Counted from the first letter of the stretch, positions 22,946 through 32,164 are shown. The stretch is 64,000 nucleotides of DNA from DATJHM01 sp963777355 (GCA_963777355.1 CAVZQK010000018.1:62001-126000); one strand, 5' to 3'. The notes: generated from the letters alone by a model not told the origin. Numbers and translations are program-made.

Positions 22946-24555
22946 TTAGTACTGAGAGATGCGTCCCTGGGTTTCGTGAAGTTCGGCCAGGGTAGCTGCA
23001 AGTTCGGCCTGGATGGCTTGCAGTTGCTGGCGTGCTTCTTGAAGTTTCTGTTCGCGTTCACGAATGGTGCGAACGTGGACTTCCTGGTCTTTAGCGGACT
23101 GGAGCTGTGCTTTTGCCTCTTCAAGCTGCTGTTGGGCGGCCTGGAGTTGCTCTTGCAGTTGTTGAAGCTCATCAACCTGGGCAGGGGTTTCTGTGGCGGG
23201 AGCGGATGCCACCGCTTCAGGTTCGCTCGTCTCGGCCTGGGCAGGTGCGGACTCAGGTTCGCTCGTGGTTTCGGGGGTGACAATCTCAGATGAAGCACTC
23301 GGCGTTTCAATGCTTGGAGCTTCGTTGGTGATGTCCGGTGTAACGACCTCAGATGGCGCTGCATCAGGCTGAGCATCTTGTGCTGTATCGATCTCCTCAG
23401 ATGCTGGTGCTTCGTCTTGAGAGGTAGCTGCATCGTCAGGAACGACGACTTCAGTATAGGTAGCGGGGACTTCGTCGGTCTGCTCAGGAGTCTCGACGGC
23501 AGCGATAGGAGCTTCGTCGGTTGTTCAGGAGTCTCGACAGCAGCGATAGGAGCTTCGTCGGTGTATTCGGGAGTCTCGACAGCAGCGATAGGAGCTTCGT
23601 CGGTGTATTCGGGAGTCTCGACAGCAGCGACGGGAGCTTCGTCGGTCTGTTCAGGAGTCTCGACGGCAGCGACGGGGACTTCTTCAGCATATTCGAGAGT
23701 TTCGACAGTAGCAACAGGGACTTCATCGGTGTATTCGGGAGTCTCAGCCGTAGCGGCGGGGACTTCGTCAACTGGCTCAGCAGAGTCTTCTTCTGTTGCG
23801 GCAGGAGCCTCGTCGCTCTGCTCAGGGGTTTCGGTGGTAGTAGCAGGAGCCTCTTCGGCCTGCTCAGAAGTCTCTAGATCTGGAGCCGTAACCTCCTCTG
23901 GTTCGGTATGGGCGGTCTCGGTTGTTGCCAGAGGCTGTGTTGGCTCTTCGCTGGTAGTGCTGTCTGCAACCTCTGTTGCCGGTGCTGAATAATCCTGCGG
24001 CGTGACCTCAGCGTCGTGTACAGCTCCATTCTGGGGCGCAACCTCGGCTGGTTGTTCCTCAGGAGAAAGCGGTTCCACTGGTGTCGCCCAGGCGGGAACT
24101 TCGTTGATTGGCTCGGCGGTTGCACTGCTGGAATCGCTAGTTGGCTGTGTATCGTCAACCGTCTGCTGTTCAGGTGCGCTTGTAGTAGCTGCTGTTGAGC
24201 GGAGAGGTGGATCATAAGCGCCGAACTGATGTAAGACTCCGACTGCTTCGTGCTCGTGACCAGGGGCGTTGACGGTTAAAATGGTGCGTCCATTGTGATA
24301 CTCATGGGCGTAATAATGAGCCTCATCATCCGATAATCCGGTATTGACGAGATCATTAACAATAGTTTCCTCACCAGAGGTGGTGCCAGTAAATAAGCTC
24401 TTGAGTTCTTCTAAAAATCCGCCACTCGTACCTGGTGCCGAATAGCGGATCTGGTCCTGGGTAAAGCCAGCATTATACAGGGCTTCAATGGCCTGTTCTG
24501 CTGTTGCATGGTCGCGGAAAACCCCAACAATGGTGGAAGATGGTGTAACTGACAT
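22946..24555 (-). pseudogene. General stress protein 17M-like (YflT) protein with repeat linker, frameshifted
   Basis: Residues 1-110 are a YflT/GsiB-like '17M' domain: STIVGVFRDHATAEQAIEALYNAGFTQDQI. A long acidic Pro/Ala/Glu linker follows with about eight 14-residue repeats of the type DEAPVAAVETPEYT. At 23519-23523 one repeat is 41 bp instead of 42 (plus strand GGTTGTTC against GGTCTGTTC elsewhere), which shifts the frame; the remainder would read as a basic, Leu/Pro/Ser-rich nonsense tail. Restoring one base gives a continuous frame to TAA 22946 that ends in a Gln-rich coiled coil (ELQQLQEQLQAAQQQLEEAK). AAAGGAG precedes ATG 24555. The original protein is likely a cytoplasmic stress-induced protein. 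The break could be error, repeat slippage or true loss. Confidence 0.8.
23460..23785 (-). repeat. 42-bp tandem repeats coding for acidic 14-residue units
   Basis: The anchor TCTCGAC occurs at plus positions 23491, 23532, 23574, 23616 and 23658, spacing 41, 42, 42, 42; more diverged units continue to about 23785. The single 41-bp step is the frameshift. Confidence 0.85.
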
Positions 24556-24768
24556 CTGTGTGCTCCTTTGACATCGATACTTTTCGTTATGCCAGGGATA
24601 ATAGGCCAGTTCTTACGTTAGCTATTCAATAAATATGCTAACGTCTATATAATATCATGTTTTTTATGCTGTGGGCTAATGAAAATATGCATATAAATTG
24701 GGCAAAAACATCGTACAAAAAAACCGTTTCAAAAACTACTTGCATGAAGTGTATACATATCAGATAAA

Positions 24769-24806
24769 AGCTCTAAAAAATCTTTTAGCATTATTTGCTT
24801 AGAGCT
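24769..24806 (-). terminator. Hairpin overlapping the dtd stop codon
   Basis: AGCTCTAA (24769-24776) pairs with TTAGAGCT (24799-24806). On the minus strand the left arm is followed by TTTT. The stop codon lies in the stem. Confidence 0.5.
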
Positions 24807-25244
24807 CTTCACTGTCCAGCCAGATAGTCACAGGGCCATCGTTAATCAGCGAGACGGCCATATCGGCACCAAAGATGCCGCCTGCGATGGGGATGTTGTA
24901 AGCGGAGAGAGATGTCTTGAAGCGTTCGACGAGTGGCTCTGCGATGGCAGGGGGAGCGGCTGAGGTAAAGCTTGGGCGGCGGCCTTTATGGGTGTCGGCG
25001 TAGAGGGTGAATTGAGAGACCACGAGGGCCGCTCCCTGAATATCAAGCAGGGAGCGATTCATCTTGCCCTGTTCATCCTCGAAGATGCGCAGATGGACGA
25101 TTTTGTCAACGAGCTGTTTGACCTGGGTTTCACTGTCCTGTTGACCTATGCCGAGAAGAATCAAAAACCATGCTCAATTGCGCCGACGATTTCACCTTCG
25201 ACAGTCACACTTGCCTGGCTTACACGTTGGAGTAATACTCTCAT
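24799..25244 (-). pseudogene. dtd: D-aminoacyl-tRNA deacylase, one-base frameshift near the start
   Basis: Dtd hydrolyses D-amino acids from mischarged tRNA. ATG 25244 overlaps the acpS stop (ATGA), with GAAGAGG upstream, and encodes MRVLLQRVSQASVTVEGE...EHGF, then stops. The other frame continues ILLGIGQQDSETQVKQLVDKI, VVSQFTLYADTHKGRRPSFTSAA and the closing GGIFGADMAVSLINDGPVTIWLDS. SQFTLYAD and NDGPVT are the two signature motifs of the family (NxGPVT, SQFTL). Adding one T to the T5 run (A5 at plus 25163-25167) restores a 148-residue protein of normal length. As both halves are well conserved, an assembly error is more likely than a dead gene. Confidence 0.88.
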
Positions 25245-25777
25245 GCCTCTTCTGGTTTCTTGCTTTTGACAGATTGGGGGAGGTCGGTCTGGAGGGCGAC
25301 GGCGATGGCGATGGAGAACAGGGCCAGGTCGGCGATGCTGACGTCGAAGGCGCTGATGCCTAGCTGTTCGGCACGCAATTTGGCGTTGCCGTGCAGGCGG
25401 ACGCTGGGGCGGCCACTGCGCAGTTGGACGACTTCCATTTCGCGCCAGGCGACTCCGTGGAGGCCGGTGCCGAGGGCTTTGCTGATGGCTTCTTTGGCGG
25501 CGAAGCGTCCGGCCAGGCGAGCCACTTTGCCGCGACATTGCCGGACTTCCAGTTCGGTATAGACGCGTTGCAGGAAGCGTTCGCCATGATGCTCGTAGAC
25601 GCTGCGCACTCGCTCAACTTCGATAATATCAACGCCCACCGCGACGTTCACTCCCTGGGTGGGAGTGAGCGGCACGGGGAGACCAGCCACGCCCGCAGGT
25701 CCAAAGAGCCAGTCGGGCATAGGAGTGCCGGGCTGGCGCACAAGAGGGGTAAAAAGCAATGGCTGGTCCGCATCCAT
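25241..25777 (-). CDS. acpS: Holo-[acyl-carrier-protein] synthase
   Basis: AcpS transfers 4'-phosphopantetheine from CoA to ACP for fatty acid synthesis. The core (residues about 46-178) has VGVDIIEVERV with the first metal-binding Asp and RFAAKEAISKALGTG with the second acidic residue and Lys. The family is normally about 120-130 residues; this frame is 178 because ATG 25777 adds a Pro-rich stretch of about 45 residues. That start overlaps the ugd stop as TAATG and has GGAGAG upstream, so it is well placed for coupling. An internal GTG at the conserved start of the family (GVDI) with AGGGAG upstream is the alternative. The gene overlaps dtd by four bases. Confidence 0.9.
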   Translation of the reverse strand: MDADQPLLFTPLVRQPGTPMPDWLFGPAGVAGLPVPLTPTQGVNVAVGVDIIEVERVRSVYEHHGERFLQRVYTELEVRQCRGKVARLAGRFAAKEAISKALGTGLHGVAWREMEVVQLRSGRPSVRLHGNAKLRAEQLGISAFDVSIADLALFSIAIAVALQTDLPQSVKSKKPEEA

Positions 25778-27207
25778 TAGTTGTTCTCTCCTATCACGAC
25801 TATGCTCTCTTCGCCTAGAAGCTCCGTCTCTTCGGCGCTCTCGCCGCTGGCGTCGCCAGATGCAAGAACCGAAGGTGCAGGTGAAGTGCCGCGTCCCATG
25901 CCACGATAGATGAAACCGATGCGGTTCATTTCCGCCGCCTCGTAGATATTGCGTGCATCAATCAGGACCGGACGATGCATCAGACTACAGATCTGCTGCA
26001 TATTCAGAGACTTGAACTCGTTCCACTCGGTCACAAGGACCAGAGCATCAACACCTTCAGCGACCTTATAAGGGCCATCGCAGAAAGTCACAGCATCCAT
26101 ACGCACGCCCTCGCGTTCAAGAGCTATGCGCCCTGTCTCCTGAGCCACAGGATCAAAGACGCGGACTATTGCGCCCTGGCTAGTCACCCAGCGAATGATA
26201 TCAATCGAGGGAGCTTCGCGCATATCGTCTGTATCCGGCTTAAAGGCCAGGCCGAGGATACCAATCGTCGTACCGCGCAGAGAGCCAAGAATATTGCTGA
26301 GCTTGGTGACAACCAGGCGGCGTTGGTCGTAGTTAATATCCATAACCGCGTGTAGAAGTTGTGGATGCAGGCCCGCTTCATCAGCCATATAGGCCAGGGC
26401 GCGTACATCTTTGGGGAAGCAGCTTCCGCCGTAGCCCAGGCCAGCATTCAGGAAGGCATGACCGATACGTTTATCGTAGCCCATGCCGACGGCAACCTCT
26501 TTGACATCCGCCCCCAGACGTTCGCAGATCTGGGCGATCTCATTGATAAAAGAGATCTTGGTTGCCAGGAAGGCATTAGAGGCGTACTTAATCATCTCGG
26601 CGGTATACAGATCAGTGATGACCACAGGAGCGCGTAGGGGGAGATAGAGGCGTGCGACCCGGTGAGCGGCCTCTGGATCTGAGGAGCCCAGCACCACACG
26701 ATCAGGATTCTGAAAGTCTTGCAGAGCAGAGCCTTCGCGTAAGAACTCAGGATTAGAGACGACAGCAAAAGAGGCAGTGGGATGAACCAGATTATTGTGT
26801 ACCACGCGTGATACCACATCGCCGCTGCCCACCGGGACCGTACTTTTATTAATGATAATCGCATTATGATCGAGATTCTGAGCGATACTACGTGCGGCAC
26901 TCTCCACATAGCGCATATCGGCACTACCCTGATTAGAACCAGTCGGCGTATTTACTGCAATGAATATAAATTCACTATTTGCCAGACCTTCACTATAGCT
27001 TGTGGTAAAATGCAGGCGTCCAGCCTGGAAATTCCGCTCGACCATCCCTTCCAGCCCAGGTTCATAGATAGGAAGAATACCCTGTTTCAGACGTTCAATT
27101 TTTTCAGGAACAATATCGATACACGTAACCTGATTGCCCATATCCGCGAGACAGGTGCCGGTCACCAGACCAACGTAGCCTGTCCCAATCACACATATAA
27201 CTGACAC
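25777..27207 (-). CDS. ugd: UDP-glucose 6-dehydrogenase
   Basis: Oxidises UDP-glucose twice to UDP-glucuronate for surface polysaccharides. 476 residues: N-terminal Rossmann VIGTGYVGLVTGTCLADMG, VNTPT, STVPVGSG, SNPEFLREG, the catalytic cysteine in GYGGSCFPKD near 260, and the C-terminal UDP-binding domain (GILGLAFKPDTDDMREAPS). A tail of about 35 Ser/Glu-rich residues is extra. GTG 27207 has GAGGAG upstream at good spacing. It sits in a tight minus operon: MBL hydrolase, ugd (4 nt gap), acpS (1 nt overlap), dtd (4 nt overlap). The grouping has no obvious single pathway. Confidence 0.95.
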   Translation of the reverse strand: MSVICVIGTGYVGLVTGTCLADMGNQVTCIDIVPEKIERLKQGILPIYEPGLEGMVERNFQAGRLHFTTSYSEGLANSEFIFIAVNTPTGSNQGSADMRYVESAARSIAQNLDHNAIIINKSTVPVGSGDVVSRVVHNNLVHPTASFAVVSNPEFLREGSALQDFQNPDRVVLGSSDPEAAHRVARLYLPLRAPVVITDLYTAEMIKYASNAFLATKISFINEIAQICERLGADVKEVAVGMGYDKRIGHAFLNAGLGYGGSCFPKDVRALAYMADEAGLHPQLLHAVMDINYDQRRLVVTKLSNILGSLRGTTIGILGLAFKPDTDDMREAPSIDIIRWVTSQGAIVRVFDPVAQETGRIALEREGVRMDAVTFCDGPYKVAEGVDALVLVTEWNEFKSLNMQQICSLMHRPVLIDARNIYEAAEMNRIGFIYRGMGRGTSPAPSVLASGDASGESAEETELLGEESIVVIGENN

Positions 27208-27211
27208 ACTA

Positions 27212-27880
27212 TTACTCCTCTACTGTTACAAATGGATTTTCATACTGCTCTTCCATAATCGTTGTAGGTTCTCCATGACCAGAAAAAACTACTAAATCAC
27301 CATCAAGGGTATAGAGTTTATTGCGTATAGAGGCTACGAGTTGTTCGTAGTTACCACCTTCCAGATCGGTCCGTCCGATACTGCGATTGAAGAGAGTATC
27401 GCCGCTGAAGACACAATAGGGCTGGTGAACCAGGCTAATGCCTCCAGGGGTATGACCGGGAGTGTGCAAGACTTCGAGTGTAAGCGTGCCGAAGGTGATG
27501 CGATCTCCCTCATTGAGCAAGATATCCGGTTTTCTTTTTACAAGTGGGGCCTGGAGCCCAAAGCGGGCTGCCATGAGTTCATCGGTGTACATATAGACAT
27601 CGGCGGGATGGATTGCCAGAGGAACGGGATAGACAGCACTGACGGCATCAATCGCACAGATATGATCAAGGTGACCGTGGGTATTGATAATATAGCGAGG
27701 AATCAATTTGAGCTCTTCAATCGTCTCTAAAATACGTTCTGGCTCATCACCAGGATCGATAATGACCGCTTCACGGGTCTGTGGACATGCATAGAGGTAG
27801 CAATTTTCCTGAAAAAGCTCGCCAACAGTCACGCGGGCGACGATAGGCATCTGTGCTTTATTTCCCTCGATATCGGGCAT
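27212..27880 (-). CDS. MBL-fold metallo-hydrolase (glyoxalase II-like)
   Basis: 222 residues from ATG 27880, preceded by AGGAGG; longer upstream frames are not needed. Motifs of the glyoxalase II subgroup: ENCYLYACPQTREAVIIDPGD, THGHLDH (metal site), HTPGHTPGGIS, FSGDTLFNRSIGRTDLEGG and a final SGHGEPT. Members hydrolyse S-D-lactoylglutathione or other thioesters, and short forms such as this are common in bacteria without glutathione. Cytoplasmic. First gene of the operon with ugd, acpS and dtd. An extended -10 element (TG-T-TATAAT, minus strand 27941-27933) lies about 55 nt upstream. Confidence 0.9.
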   Translation of the reverse strand: MPDIEGNKAQMPIVARVTVGELFQENCYLYACPQTREAVIIDPGDEPERILETIEELKLIPRYIINTHGHLDHICAIDAVSAVYPVPLAIHPADVYMYTDELMAARFGLQAPLVKRKPDILLNEGDRITFGTLTLEVLHTPGHTPGGISLVHQPYCVFSGDTLFNRSIGRTDLEGGNYEQLVASIRNKLYTLDGDLVVFSGHGEPTTIMEEQYENPFVTVEE

Positions 27881-28609
27881 ACGGTCTCTTCCTCCTGGGT
27901 TTTTCGACGGTCTATATTTAACACTGTGTCTCATTATAACATAGCGTATCCGAAATGCATCTCTTATCTTTTGGTGTCCGCCCATAATCTTATTTGTTTT
28001 TGTTTGTAGCGGTGTAGTAGAGAACGTACTTTGAAAGTGGCTTAGCCTGGCAATACTGAGTGCTAGCTTAAACAAGATTGAGGAAGTAGCAATAGCCAGG
28101 AGAATAGTTTCTAAAAAAACGGAGCATCCGCCTTAATTTAAACGGGCAAGAGGGGCGAAGATTGCAGAAATGTACATTTTGTGTTAAAATACGAGGAAGA
28201 TATCTTTCAACGCACATGTCTGCTCCTCTTTTTTCCGGATATACGCAGCATGAATTATTTCCTCTGCAAGAGCGGCTAGGAGAAAGAAAAGAATCTCACT
28301 AGCCGTTATTTCCTATGATAAAATTTCATAAACGAAAGGAACCCTTCAGACACGTTCTCAAGATAAGAGCAATTGCTGTTCAAAATGAGCTGGTAGAAGA
28401 GCTATACAGAGGAAGGTAGCTGAGAAAGAGCGCAAAAATTATTGCATAGGGGAACGGATGACAGCTACCTTCTTCTCTTATCTGTTCTTAATCTAGACGA
28501 AATAAACATAAGTAATGTAAAATGAGATTTAAGGTTAACTTGCTTGATTATTCTTTATCCGTAAGCCGGGAAGTGTCAGCGAGCGGGATGCAGCGCTCAG
28601 GAGGAACGA
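27881..28609. other. Long intergenic region with a promoter and a large stem
   Basis: 729 nt between divergent genes. Minus side: TGTTATAAT extended -10 for the MBL-ugd operon at 27933-27941. Plus side: TTAAAAT near 28185 as possible -10, and a stem-loop at 28409-28475. No protein-coding signal seen. Confidence 0.45.
28409..28475 (+). ncRNA. Candidate structured RNA element
   Basis: GAAGGTAGCTG (28412-28422) and CAGCTACCTTC (28462-28472) pair perfectly and extend outward through a G-U pair to 14 bp. Inside are a small GCAA/TTGC hairpin and a purine-rich GGGGAACGGATGA. A pyrimidine-rich stretch follows. It lies 140 nt before the gene at 28610 and fits no riboswitch class I know. Confidence 0.35.
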
Positions 28610-29914
28610 GTGGAACAGACGCCGAAAGATCATGCGGAACGAAGGGGCTATCGTAAGAGTCCTGGACGTCAGTATGGATACGAGTATGATCCTTTGTATG
28701 GTCAGACAAGGCAACCGGGGGGTGGCCAGGGAGAGGTACCGACCCGAAGTGGACGCTTAGCATCGCGAGCAGCGACGAATCAGCGTTCTGAATCTCTCAC
28801 CCAGCGTCCTGATCCTCGGCGAACGCGTCAGCTTTTACGTCAGAACATCCTTGCCAGCAAGGGCCACTCTCCTGATGAAGAGCAAGAGCAGGATGAGTTA
28901 ACCACTTCCAGATACTATGAAGAGATAGAAGAGACTCCCCGCTATAGCCAGCACCAGCCCTCGCGTAGTGGTCAGATTGCCCGTTCGCGTGCTGTCTCAA
29001 CGCGAGATCTAGAGACGGATGATGAGGAAGAGCTGTATGACTATGCTGATCCCGGTGCGGGCTATGAAGAGGAGACAGAAGACCCGCTGGATAGTGATCT
29101 AGAATACACGAGCCCTCATCTTACCTCCCGACTTGATGGAGAACTTGTGGATCGTTCGCGTCTGCCTGCGCGTGCATCGCGTAGTAGTAGACAACCTGTG
29201 GAAGAGGAAGTGTATGATGATGGGTATGACGATTACGAAGATGATCTCTATGCAGAAGAAGAGCCTGCACCACGGAGGCGCAGAGGGAAAAAACGCGGTG
29301 TAACGCGTCGTAATCTCCTCTTTGGTCTGGGAGCAGCCGCTGTTGCTGGTACGGGTATTGCAGCATATGAGTTGGGGCCAAAGATACCACAAGCTCTTGG
29401 GAATGTAGGAGCGAATGTTGAGCAGCAGGTGCAGGATGCATTTAACAAGGGCTTAGCGCAGGGGGCAGATGCTGCGCGGAGAGAGTTTATCACCGGTCTG
29501 GACACGCTCGAAGGGGTCTCGCTGAGTGGAGCGATAGAGGCGGCGAAATTAACGCGGGTCGCCTATGATGTGTTTGTTTCGCCGGTTGTCAAAATCTCGT
29601 CCCAAATAACTGGTGACGTATTGAATGGTATGCTTACCGCGTTTAAGGCAGGACGCGACTGGCTTGGTCGTATCAATCAGGATAACGCGACCCTGGCAGC
29701 GATTCAAACCGTGCTTGAATCCTGGACACAGCAGGTACAGAAATTGCCAAAGCAGCTTGACAATATCACACAGGCCGATTTAGATGGAGCGCAGGCGTAT
29801 CTACGATCTTTGCAGGGAAAATTGGATGAAGAGAAAGCCAAGTTAAATAGTCCCCAGGGTACACCGACTGCGCAACAGAAGCCCACTCCCCAGGCTAATC
29901 CGAAAGCCAAATAG
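28610..29914 (+). CDS. Disordered protein with internal Tat-like membrane anchor, unknown
   Basis: 434 residues from GTG 28610 with GGAGGA upstream. Residues 1-225 are low-complexity, rich in Arg/Gln/Ser, then in Asp/Glu/Tyr (YDDGYDDYEDDLYAEEE), with no fold visible. A basic cluster RRRRGKKRGVTRRNLLFGLGAAAVAG near 225-250 combines a twin-arginine motif with a hydrophobic segment, so the C-terminal 180 residues are probably outside the cell. That part is helical (amphipathic heptads, VLESWTQQVQKLPKQLDNI) and ends in a Pro/Gln/Lys tail. No family recognised. The position of a Tat-like signal in the middle of a protein is unusual and would leave the acidic part in the cytoplasm. Confidence 0.7.
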   Translation: MEQTPKDHAERRGYRKSPGRQYGYEYDPLYGQTRQPGGGQGEVPTRSGRLASRAATNQRSESLTQRPDPRRTRQLLRQNILASKGHSPDEEQEQDELTTSRYYEEIEETPRYSQHQPSRSGQIARSRAVSTRDLETDDEEELYDYADPGAGYEEETEDPLDSDLEYTSPHLTSRLDGELVDRSRLPARASRSSRQPVEEEVYDDGYDDYEDDLYAEEEPAPRRRRGKKRGVTRRNLLFGLGAAAVAGTGIAAYELGPKIPQALGNVGANVEQQVQDAFNKGLAQGADAARREFITGLDTLEGVSLSGAIEAAKLTRVAYDVFVSPVVKISSQITGDVLNGMLTAFKAGRDWLGRINQDNATLAAIQTVLESWTQQVQKLPKQLDNITQADLDGAQAYLRSLQGKLDEEKAKLNSPQGTPTAQQKPTPQANPKAK

Positions 29915-29939
29915 ATAGCCATAATTGTTTGTTCTTTAT

Positions 29940-29978
29940 TATCGCCCGGCAGGTACTATTTTTCTCAGCCGGGCGATA
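29940..29978 (+). terminator. Hairpin after the Tat-like anchored protein
   Basis: TATCGCCCGGC (29940-29950) pairs perfectly with GCCGGGCGATA (29968-29978). Five T lie in the loop, none after the stem. Confidence 0.6.
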
Positions 29979-30275
29979 TTGATACATATAAATTTTTATA
30001 TTCTTCCGTTTTTCCAGATTCTCTTATTGCATCTCCACTTGACCTTTTCGTTTTTCCTGGGGTAGCAAATTCCTTACAGAGGCGGCAGGAGCTCCGTCCT
30101 TTCTCGACCTGTTTGAGGGTACTGAAACTTCTATTGATGAATGGTGTAGAATAAGAGGGAGAAGACGATGGGCTCCGTTCTCGCTCCTCATAACTTCATG
30201 ATGACTGAGTTGTGGGCGAGATAGAACGGAGACATATTCTGTTATCTGGTAAAGAGCACAAAAGGTAGAGCATCT
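29979..30275. other. Intergenic region upstream of merR-type gene
   Basis: About 300 nt with no gene. TATTCTGTTATCTGGTAAAG at 30234-30253 may hold promoter elements; MerR sites usually lie in a long -35/-10 spacer but none is clear. A minus frame at 30024-30455 runs into the MerR gene and looks like its shadow. Confidence 0.3.
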
Positions 30276-30968
30276 TTGGTACATAGTGAAGTCCAGCCTC
30301 AAGCGCTGCGTATCGATGATCTGGCACAGCTTTCGAGCGTGCCGAGTAGAACTATTCGTTTCTACAATACTCAAGGCCTTCTTCCCCCACCGGTTATGCG
30401 CGGTAGAGTTGCCTATTATAATCAAGAGCATCTCGTTGTGTTGAGTCTGATTCAAAGTCTGAAAGAGCAGAACTTACCTCTTGAGGTGATTAAGCAGCTT
30501 CTGGAGGTCCGCGCTCAGTATGGTGAGGTGCAGATGAACCTGGCGTTGAAGCAGCGCTTATTGCCAGTAATGACCGGTTCAGCCCAGCAGGTACGTTTGA
30601 CGAAAGAGGAGCTGGCGCGGCAGGCGAGCACCTCTATTGAGCATATCAATACATTACTAGAAATGGAACTGCTTTTTCCTGTGCGGAGCGAGGACGAACT
30701 GTTATTTAGTGGCGATGATGTACTGCTGGTAGGGCTCTACGCACGATTAGAGCAGATTGGTCTGCCTCTTGCGCTGCCAGGGTTGATCCGTTTCCAGATG
30801 CGCCAGCTTGTGAGAAGCGAAGTGGCAGCATGTGAGCAATACATGTTGCCTCACTGGCAAGAGGCGAATCTCCCTTTAGAGGAGCAGACGGCACAGTTCG
30901 AGCAAATATTGACCTTGACCGATACATTGATCTCAGTACTGCATCGTAAGCTTGTATATCAGGTTTAA
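30276..30968 (+). CDS. MerR family transcriptional regulator
   Basis: 230 residues. N-terminal MerR winged helix: LRIDDLAQLSSVPSRTIRFYNTQGLLPPPVMRGRVAYYNQEHLVVLSLIQSLKEQNLPLEVIKQLL (about residues 10-77). The rest is helical with a second weaker HTH-like stretch (LTKEELARQASTSIEHINTLLEMELL, about 107-132), giving two DNA-binding-like segments, then an effector region without clustered cysteines, so metal sensing is unlikely. The start is TTG 30276 with AAAGGTAGAG upstream; no ATG or GTG lies before the HTH. A bidirectional terminator separates it from lgt. The regulated genes are unknown. Confidence 0.85.
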   Translation: MVHSEVQPQALRIDDLAQLSSVPSRTIRFYNTQGLLPPPVMRGRVAYYNQEHLVVLSLIQSLKEQNLPLEVIKQLLEVRAQYGEVQMNLALKQRLLPVMTGSAQQVRLTKEELARQASTSIEHINTLLEMELLFPVRSEDELLFSGDDVLLVGLYARLEQIGLPLALPGLIRFQMRQLVRSEVAACEQYMLPHWQEANLPLEEQTAQFEQILTLTDTLISVLHRKLVYQV

Positions 30969-31002
30969 AAGGGATGACCATTAGAGCAAGGTCATCCCTT
31001 TT
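30967..31002. terminator. Bidirectional terminator between merR and lgt
   Basis: AAAAGGGATGACC (30967-30979) pairs perfectly with GGTCATCCCTTTT (30990-31002); runs of T on both strands. The stem begins in the MerR stop codon. Confidence 0.88.
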
Positions 31003-31010
31003 GTTTAGAG

Positions 31011-32164
31011 TCAGGAAGCAGATGGGTTTTCTTGAGGAACCTTTGTCTCGCTGGCCTCTTCTATTGATTGTTCGGAGGAGACAGAGGGAGCAGGGGGTTG
31101 ATCTACTGCTTCATCCTCGTTATTTGGCGGAGGGAGCGTTTCCTCCGGATGTTCTGGCTCAATATGTTTAATCTCATCATCCTCGATGTGAACCTCTTCG
31201 CCATCCAGCGTTTTCTGCGCCAGGAGTGGCTCTTCAAATTCTTCATCTTCGGTCTCTTTTTGTGGAATACCGTAGGTAGCGGGGACTTCTCCTTCAGGGA
31301 CGGGCTTTGAATGGCGCATGATCCAGAAGGATACGGGGATCAAGATGATGAATACAACAAGTGAGGTCCATTGTGCCTGTTTCAGAGCCCCAGTTCAGGC
31401 CGAAAGGGGCAACGATATCGTTTGCACGTGTAAAGAAGATCAAGAATTGTGTGATAGCATAACCGAACAAGTAGACGAGCATCAAGACGCCTGGACGCCT
31501 GGTGCGGCGAAGGACAAAGTACATAATAGTAAGTAGAACTAGGTTGGTAAGCAGTTCGTAACCGGCTGCAGGTTGAACCGGTACATTGCAATTGACCGGG
31601 CAGGCAAAGCTAGCCGGATTCTGATAGACCGTCGACCAGGGGAGCGTGCTGCGATAGCCGATAATATCGCCATTGATGAGATTCCCAAAGCGGCCAAAGA
31701 TCTGGCCAACCGAGGCGAAAAGCACACCTGCGTCTACTAGAACCAGAGGATTGAGACGCTCGGCTTCTGGCACGCCAGATCAGTGTGGCAATAACCAGGA
31801 AGATCGCGCCATAGAAAGCCATGCCTCCTTCCCATGTTGCAATAATATTGAGGGGATGCATGAGGTAGTTTTGTACAAGGTCTGGTTGTTGAATGACGAA
31901 ATACAAGCGTCCACCGATAACCCCGGCAGCAATACACCACCAGAGCACGCGATAGACCGTTTCCTCACCGATCCCTTTACTCTTGGTATAGCCTCTGATC
32001 GCCTGAAGGCCAATCAGAATAGCAACGACATACATCAAGCCATACCAGCGCAAAGCAATGGGGCCGAGATGTACAATCACCGGGTCCATATTGATATAGA
32101 TGTAAGGCGGACCGATACGTAGCCAACCCAGATCAAAGACATAAGCCAGGGGAAGATCGCTCAT
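31011..32164 (-). pseudogene. lgt: Prolipoprotein diacylglyceryl transferase, two frameshifts
   Basis: Lgt attaches diacylglycerol to the lipobox cysteine of prolipoproteins, in the membrane. Three overlapping frames together make one protein. Piece 1 (from ATG 32164, GGAGAAA upstream): IALRWYGLMYVVAILIG, AAGVIGGRLYFVI, WEGGMAFYGAI. Piece 2: LVLVDAGVLFASVGQIFGRFGNLINGDIIG (the Lgt signature with the essential Arg) to FTRANDIVAPFGLNWG. Piece 3: the last helix IPVSFWIMRHSKP and an acidic tail of about 90 residues. The breaks are near 31774-31782 (AGAAGCC, probably two A missing) and in CCCC 31388-31391 (G run on the coding strand). Lipoproteins are encoded nearby, so the enzyme must exist; sequence error is the best explanation. 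Confidence 0.9.

Noticed and set aside
23378..23992. Plus-strand Ser/Val/Gly-rich frame opposite the stress protein
   Set aside because: Mirror of the acidic repeat codons; no start signal.
30024..30455. Minus frame overlapping the MerR gene
   Set aside because: Runs opposite to the conserved HTH and has no recognisable features.
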